Shown: positions 60,394 to 64,000 of the stretch, piece after piece | How the letters are laid out: each line of letters opens with the position of its first letter | Position numbering within the stretch: the stretch's first letter is position 1 | DNA from: Solanum dulcamara | Taxonomy: Eukaryota; Streptophyta; Magnoliopsida; Solanales; Solanaceae | DNA: 64,000 bases | Assembly (NCBI RefSeq): GCF_947179165.1 | Contig: NC_077239.1 | Span: 35,294,634-35,358,633, forward strand | Direction: 5' to 3' | Notes under the pieces: model-generated | Seen by the model: only the letters and a program-made list of their open reading frames with translations | Told to the model about the DNA's origin: nothing | Databases searched by the model: none | Made by a program: the position numbers and the translations under genes

Positions 60394-61411
60394 TGTAACA
60401 CCCTAAAGCATCCTAGATTAAACCCCTTAGAATAGAACAGAAGAATCTGAGTAAGACCCTTCAAAACTCTGACCCATGAACATAACCCTATGGACCATAG
60501 ATAGAGCTACGGGTCATAGGTGAGCTTCGTAAGTCACTCCTATACTTAGAGAAAATGTTTAAGTTCTTTTTGTTCTTCCCACTAGTGTCTTTTATAGTCC
60601 TAGAGGGTGTCTAGGAACCCAGAATCTTTATTAGGTAGTACGATTAGGGTCTACAACCTATAGTAACTCCTACGACCGGTAGGAGAATTTGTGGACCAAC
60701 TCTTGCAATTCCAATAGCTACTATAATGTGCACCAGGTCCTATGACCCGTAGGAGGGTCTATAGACCCAATACCATGAGAACCCCATACCTATCCTTGAG
60801 TTGGGTCTACTACCTGTAGGAGGGGTCCGTAGACCCAACTTTGCAATTTCTAGTGAGCTTTGAATTTTGCACCCAACTTCTATGAGGCTTCTTCTACGGC
60901 CTATAGGAGTTCGTATGGTCTGTAGGTTGACCCCTAGACATCTCAGAGAAACTTCTAATGAAGGTTAGTTTGCTCTTTCCTACCCTGATATTTTGGGACT
61001 AATTTAGGTCCCTTATTAGTTCCCAATGTGCCTTTTCTCCTCATTAACACTTAGAAGACTTATAGAAAGGATTGTAGGGGAGAAATGCTAGGGTTCAAGT
61101 GTATTAACCAAGTTCTTCAATTTTTGCCAACATCATCATTCTTCCAGGTATGTAAGGCTAATCATAGCATTGGACTGAGTTCTTCCTTGTGCCCTACATC
61201 TTTATTCAATCAATATGAGTTTAAGTTTGTGTTTAACCCTATTAATTAAGATTATGAGTGAGTTATGTTGTCATCATTTGAGTTCTTTGTATATATCTCG
61301 TTTGTGATTATACTCTAATTCGAAATCTTGAATCTATTATTCATGCTTACATTCCCATAAACTCTAGTTATGTATTTACATTATTTTTACTATGCATTAT
61401 TTTGAGTTAAA
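60394..61411 (+). repeat. 3' LTR of element C, first 1 kb
   Basis: It begins TGTAACACCCTAAAGC and is related to B's LTR start. It stops at TTTTGAGTTAAA where G inserted; C's 5' LTR continues past the same words near 19410. The dyad-word cluster is at 60475-60925. Confidence 0.85.
60475..60925. repeat. Dyad-word cluster in C 3' LTR
   Basis: Near-palindromes such as CTATGGACCATAG (60488-60500) and CCTACGACCGGTAGGA (60669-60684) recur with variants CCTATGACCCGTAGG, CTACCTGTAGG and ATGGTCTGTAGG. Confidence 0.75.
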
Positions 61412-63202
61412 TGTCACTACCCAACCTAGGGCATAGTTGTAACATGGCAATTAGAATCACGAAGGACTCCAACCAAGCCTCTTAGCATAAAATTCATGAG
61501 CATACATAAGGTAAATAAACAATAAAGCTAAATCAAGATATGGAAGGAAAATTTCAAACAGAACATAAGTCTCAAAAATAAGAAACGACAACATGAAACT
61601 CTTTTCTATCTAACATGCCTCAAATGACTCGATGGGGGAGTAAGACAAGATCCTATCTTACCTATATAGACGACATACGAGAATGAAGTAACAACTATCC
61701 AAATAAGAAATAAGTGTCATGTCCTTGAACTATGAGAACTCACATACAATAAAGAGCTAATAGCAAATCTCTTACCATGAGTGGGAGGAGGATGAACGTG
61801 AATATGATCATCGCTCCCTATATTATTATACAATATAGGAAAAAAGTATGCAATAGTACATGGAATGCACTAAGTATATGAGAATATGCAGGAACAATAA
61901 ACATAGGACATAATCAATATGAATCATAGGATGCAAGACCAATATTGTTAAAATATGAGTAAAGTTATAAAAATATTAAAATATTTATCTAATTGGTCAA
62001 TGCATCAAAGGAATATCATAATCATCATAAGAACTAATAGTCAACTAAAACTATGTGGGATAGGACCTTTAACCGATATCTAAGACCATGCGAGCTAATA
62101 CATGAAATTCAATAACTCATGTATCGAGAAAGGGGAGGCTACCTTTCTAGGCATAATCCATTAGTAACTCTTTAATTGGGCCATTGGTTCAACTAGCTTT
62201 GTCATATGGCATATCTCATAAATCATACTTGAAACTAGTATATAGCATGAGTCATTCAAATTCAATTTGAAATCATGCAATATGATGTAAATTATGCATA
62301 ATTAGGCTAATAGCATTGAAATATATCATAATTGAGAAGATCCAATGTAAATTACGAAATTAAGGCTTTTAATTAAAGAAATCATAAGAGAATTGAGAAG
62401 AGATCTTTGGGATTCCATGGGTGAAAGGAAATCATGGATGAAGTCCCATATACCTTGACCTTGATAAGACCTAAGTTGAAAAGCATGAAAGCTTGACCTT
62501 GAAGAACCTTTATGAATTGCTTGTGAAAGAAGAAAACCTTAAGAGAAAACTTGGGAGAGAAGGTATTATGATTTTTGGGAAATATGGAGAGAACATGAGG
62601 ATTAGATGACTTTTGGGTAATTAAGAGGTAGGAATCTAGTCCCAAAAATCATCCATATTCATTAATGGAAATATGACAAAAATACCTTTCATTCAAAACT
62701 GAAAACTGGACTACACGAAGGAAACATCACATTCCATGAACTTCACCATAGCCCGTGGTGAGGGATATGACATAAGATTCTACAGGAGTGGCCACCATGG
62801 AGCCGACCATGGTCGTTGAAGGACTATATGTCCCATGGTGATGGATCATGTTCCTTGACTTGGAAAAGTTTCTAACGGCCTCAAGGGAGGGGTCACCACG
62901 GAGGACACCAAAGCTCATTATTCTCACCACAGCCTATGAAGCCTTTTGTGGACCCTTCCCTGCAAACTTCAAGTTTTAGAATCACCATGACGGTGGTACA
63001 CTATGGTCTGTCGTTCCTAATACAACCCGTGATGGCCTTTGTAGTCATCACCTAGAGGCAAAAAGCTACATTTCCTAGAATTTTATCTATTGAGCCTCAT
63101 TTCCGTCTTTTCAACTTTCGAGGTCTTAAAATATCTCTCCCTTAGGAACATTCATCCTTGAATCAAACTTAAGCTACAAGGAATGGAATAGGAAAGAAAC
63201 AT
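61412..63202 (-). mobile_element. A-family element G: 3' LTR and interior tail, minus strand
   Basis: The plus strand starts TGTCACTACCCAACCTAGG at 61412. The LTR ends near 63130, and 63131-63202 is the end of the interior: its minus strand GAGGATGAATGTTCC...GGGAGAGATAT-like words match A just before its 3' LTR (47900-47930). The LTR interior matches A's LTRs in reverse. The rest of G lies beyond the E-type LTR and the window edge. It landed in C's 3' LTR with TTAAA (61407-61411) as the candidate target site. Confidence 0.8.
62715..63060. repeat. Dyad-word cluster in G LTR
   Basis: CCATGG/CCACGG/CCCGTGGT words recur, e.g. CATAGCCCGTGGTGAGG near 62750 and GACCATGG near 62808, as in A's LTRs. 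Confidence 0.55.
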
Positions 63203-64000
63203 TGTCACGACCCAACCCTGTAGGCCATGATGGGTGCCCGAACTGGGTACTCGTGTATATCCCTGCTATCTGTAAGTAAATTTGCCCCCTGTTTAAGTTA
63301 TAGCACATCAACAGGTAGGATAACATATAAGCTAGTGAGGCTTATCATAGGCACCATGGTACATACATGCATAGACAACCCATACACAACCCACATACAT
63401 GTCCACAGACCTCTAAGAGTAAGAACAGTAACATAAGGCGGGACAAGGCCCCCGCCGTACCCGTGAACAAATAAATATATACCGCTTGGTCCTATGTTGT
63501 ATATATATATATATTCGTAGGATACACAACTACTTTTATACAACCGATATAAGGTAGGCGTAGTCTTTTCATTTCCTGGTCCATCTTGCTTTACATATCA
63601 CCTTCACACTAGAACTTGCTTGTGCTAACGCTAATCTGTCCTACCCCTTTCTTTTCCTTCCTTCGGGTACTCCTGGGTTTCCTCATTCCCTACCGTAGGA
63701 TATTTTCTATCCTTTCTCATTGCTACTTGTATGTCACCACTCAGCGGCCAACAACTCTGTTGTCATATCTTAATCTTTACTCAACCATGGCTTGACTACC
63801 CTTTACACTGTCCTTAGATAGCTTAGTCTTACTCTCTTATTGTATTCAACCCTTTTTGTATGCACCCATGATTCTTAGCATGGTCTCATATACCGAAGCT
63901 TCTATCTATTTATTATTGGCCTTGAGCTCTTGCTAACTTGTGCCAGTATGGGATCTCACTTGAAATTTAAGCGGTCCTGTCAATATGTGACAATGTCAGT
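63203..64000 (-). mobile_element. E-type LTR (copy 4), runs off the window
   Basis: It begins TGTCACGACCCAACCCTGTAGGCC, matching the start of F, and includes the GGCGGGACAAGGCCCCCGCC-type block near 63438 that F has near 49283. It lies in the interior tail of G. The other end and target duplication are outside the window (candidate duplication AACAT at 63198-63202). Confidence 0.85.

Larger units (their letters stand above)
19303..61411 (+). mobile_element. Outermost gypsy element C of the nested stack
   Basis: Pieces of one plus-strand Ty3/gypsy element appear in order: truncated 5' LTR (19303-20572), gag and protease (20774-22612), reverse transcriptase and RNase H (24813-26209), integrase (58835-60393) and 3' LTR start (60394-61411). 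They are separated by a solo LTR (22613-24812) and by the block 26210-58834. The coding order and LTR similarity show that they were once contiguous. B belongs to the same family. The remainder of the 3' LTR lies beyond insertion G, outside the window or lost. Confidence 0.85.

Noticed and set aside
1..64000. tRNA, rRNA or single-copy host genes
   Set aside because: I saw no tRNA fold, rRNA match or host protein domain outside the mobile elements; without a covariance-model scan this is a visual judgement only.

Overview
The window is plant nuclear DNA made almost entirely of retrotransposons. I found no single-copy host gene. Three signals point to a Solanaceae genome: a fragment matching the TS-type SINE of that family (24085-24203), plant L1-type LINE and Ty3/gypsy coding remains, and an inserted piece of plastid rpoB. 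The species cannot be fixed from the sequence alone.

Bases 1-9583 are a plant L1-clade LINE, cut by the left window edge. It has an open ORF1 (zinc-knuckle RNA-binding protein), an intact ORF2 (endonuclease, reverse transcriptase, RNase H) and a poly(A) tail at 9547-9583. Unusually, about 3.7 kb separates ORF2 from the tail, and 3.2 kb of that stays open in one frame (about 1,066 codons). This stretch carries an in-frame 333-bp tandem duplication and about eleven pyrimidine/GT-rich tracts ending in a splice-acceptor-like (T)GCAGG or close variant. It is the best candidate here for something undescribed.

Bases 9584-10500 hold anonymous AT-rich sequence, a TAA microsatellite and a 126-bp minisatellite. 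From 10500 to 19302 lies a decayed plus-strand gypsy element (called H): pol remains interrupted by a hAT-type MITE, then a long 3' LTR that contains a truncated LTR of another family (E).

Bases 19303-61411 are one nested stack. The outermost element, C (plus), received B (minus, 26210-58834). B received A (plus, 26624-53506). A received D (minus, 31985-46172). D received a solo LTR, E (39614-42615). Five-base target duplications support most steps: TAAAG for a separate solo LTR inside C, TCTTC/TCATC for B, GGGAT for D, ATCCG for E and GTATT for a second E-type LTR (F, 48975-52457) inside A's 3' LTR. In several cases a sibling LTR still shows the empty site. A plastid-derived insert (rpoB plus an unidentified segment) sits in one LTR of D and is absent from the other.

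Bases 61412-64000 hold an A-family LTR on the minus strand (G), which landed in C's 3' LTR, and the start of a fourth E-type LTR that runs off the window. All gypsy coding regions are broken by stops, frameshifts and catalytic substitutions, so no gypsy element here can move on its own. Only the LINE looks potentially competent. Several unrelated LTR families share a cluster of short dyad-symmetric words in the first 70-530 bp of the LTR, a second unexplained pattern.
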